Assembly: GCA_031423755.1 (NCBI GenBank)
Contig: JANPGC010000224.1
Span: 1 to 6,794 of the forward strand
Reading direction: 5' to 3'
DNA: 6,794 bases
Source of the DNA: JANMEX01 sp031423755
GTDB lineage: Bacteria; Pseudomonadota; Alphaproteobacteria; Rhizobiales; Rhizobiaceae
The notes under the pieces are model-generated. The model saw nothing but the letters and a program-made list of their open reading frames with translations, was not told the DNA's origin and did no database searches. The translations under genes were made by a program, and so were the position numbers. Positions 5,760 through 6,794 of this stretch are shown here, in pieces (positions within the stretch are counted from its first letter, which is position 1; every line of letters starts with the position of its first letter).

Positions 5760-6788
5760 ATGCGCGCCCTGCAATTGATCGAAGACCGTCGCATCGAAGT
5801 GCGCGACATCGCTGCGCCCGCTGCACCCGGTCCCGGTGAGGTAACAATCGACGTCAAAGTCGTTGCCCTCAACCACATCGACGTCTGGGGCTGGCGCGGC
5901 ATGGCCTTTGCCAAGCGCACGCTGCCACTCACCATCGGCGCGGAAGCCTCCGGTATCGTCACAGCAATCGGCCCGGGCGTTTCAAACGTTCTGCCCGGCC
6001 AGTTGGTCTCCATCTACGGCGCGCGCATCTGCGGGCTTTGCAAACCTTGCCGCGAAGGCCGCGACAATCTGTGTGATCATGTCTCGGGCGTGCACGGCTT
6101 TCATCTCGGCGGCTTCGCCTGCGATCAGGTCAACATCCCCGCCCGCCAACTCGTCCCCGCCCCGCCCGGCGTCACCGACATCGGCGCTGCCGTCGCCCCC
6201 GTCACATTCGGCACCGTCGAGCACATGCTGTTCGACAACGCCAAGCTCCAGCCCGGCGAAACAATCCTCATCCACGCGGGTGGCTCAGGCATCGGCTCCG
6301 CCGCCATCCAGCTCGCCAAGAAAATCGGCTGCACGGTCATCACCACAGTCGGCTCTGACGAAAAGATCGAACGCGCCAAGGCGCTTGGCGCAGACCATGT
6401 CATCAACTACCGCGAAGACCGCTTTGAAGGAGTCACACGCAAGCTCACCAAAAAGAAGGGCGTCGATGTTGTCTTCGAACACGTCGGCGCGGACACTTGG
6501 GCAGGCTCCATGCTTTGCATGAAGCGCGGCGGCCGCCTTGTCACCTGCGGCTCGACCTCCGGCGTCTCCACCACCATCAACCTGATGATGCTGTTCCAGC
6601 AGCAGTTGCGCCTCATCGGCTCGTTTGGCTGCCGCATGGAAAACATGGCCGACGCCATGCAGAAAATGGCGCAGGGATTGGTGCATCCGGTCGTCGACAC
6701 GGAAGTCGGCTTTGATGGCATTGACGCAGCGCTGAAGCGGATGGAAAGCCGCGACGTATTCGGCAAGATCCTGTTGCGGGTGAGTTGA
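5760..6788 (+). CDS. adh2XL: Zinc-type medium-chain dehydrogenase/reductase of the VLCFA locus
   Basis: A 342-residue NAD(P)-dependent MDR-family protein, at the position where Rhizobium has adh2XL, between fabF1XL and lpxXL. Its substrate is not shown by sequence; reduction of an acyl-ACP intermediate such as the enoyl step is a reasonable guess. The N-terminal GroES-like domain spans about residues 1-130 and the Rossmann domain follows, with HAGGSGIG (172-179) for nucleotide binding. The structural zinc lobe is intact: Cys91, Cys94, Cys97 and Cys105. The catalytic zinc ligands of alcohol dehydrogenases are not: the usual Cys is in NHID (Asn38-His39) and the usual GHE motif reads GAEASG (60-65). 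This looks more like a quinone-reductase or enoyl-reductase active site than an alcohol dehydrogenase. The ATG at 5760 is chosen because GGAAG (5746-5750) lies 9 nt upstream; the in-frame ATG at 5751 directly abuts that site. The gap from fabF1XL is 33 bp and the gene ends 6 bp before the right edge. Confidence 0.85.
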   Translation: MRALQLIEDRRIEVRDIAAPAAPGPGEVTIDVKVVALNHIDVWGWRGMAFAKRTLPLTIGAEASGIVTAIGPGVSNVLPGQLVSIYGARICGLCKPCREGRDNLCDHVSGVHGFHLGGFACDQVNIPARQLVPAPPGVTDIGAAVAPVTFGTVEHMLFDNAKLQPGETILIHAGGSGIGSAAIQLAKKIGCTVITTVGSDEKIERAKALGADHVINYREDRFEGVTRKLTKKKGVDVVFEHVGADTWAGSMLCMKRGGRLVTCGSTSGVSTTINLMMLFQQQLRLIGSFGCRMENMADAMQKMAQGLVHPVVDTEVGFDGIDAALKRMESRDVFGKILLRVS

Positions 6789-6794
6789 GCCTTG

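Overview
The window looks like chromosomal DNA of an alphaproteobacterium of the order Hyphomicrobiales (Rhizobiales: Brucella, Phyllobacterium, Mesorhizobium and Rhizobium relatives). The strongest sign is a near-canonical AcpXL. This is the specialised acyl carrier protein that carries the very-long-chain (27-hydroxyoctacosanoic type) fatty acid of lipid A in this order. Base composition is moderately GC-rich and even throughout. I see no transposase, integrase, phage gene, tRNA, rRNA or CRISPR array.

Region 1 (1-1600) is a divergent catabolic pair. A beta-keto acid cleavage enzyme (BKACE/DUF849) reads leftwards and runs off the left edge. A GlxA/CdhR-type regulator (DJ-1/PfpI-like sensor domain plus AraC DNA-binding domain) reads rightwards. 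The 76 bp between their starts holds two clear inverted repeats that are good operator candidates. BKACE next to this regulator type is the arrangement known from carnitine (3-dehydrocarnitine) catabolism, so that is the favoured role, not a proven one.

Region 2 (1598-1760) is a non-coding segment between two convergent genes. It is almost entirely one long imperfect inverted repeat of about 163 bp. Its two ends supply the stop codons of both flanking genes.

Region 3 (1758-2765) is galM (aldose 1-epimerase) on the minus strand, with both catalytic residues present. It diverges from the next operon across about 197 bp.

Region 4 (2963-6788) is a tight plus-strand operon for very-long-chain fatty acid synthesis on AcpXL: acpXL, fabF2XL, fabF1XL and a zinc-type dehydrogenase/reductase (adh2XL). 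In the expected scheme, AcpXL carries the growing chain, the KAS proteins extend it and the MDR protein may do a reduction. The acyltransferase lpxXL, which would transfer the chain to lipid A, usually follows and would lie beyond the right edge.

Two points stand out. The dehydratase gene fabZXL, which sits between acpXL and fabF2XL in Rhizobium, is absent, leaving only 18 bp there. The first KAS protein (FabF2XL) has lost the catalytic Cys and one of the two catalytic His residues, while the second (FabF1XL) keeps the full Cys-His-His triad. This suggests a heterodimer resembling the ketosynthase/chain-length-factor pairs of type II polyketide synthases.
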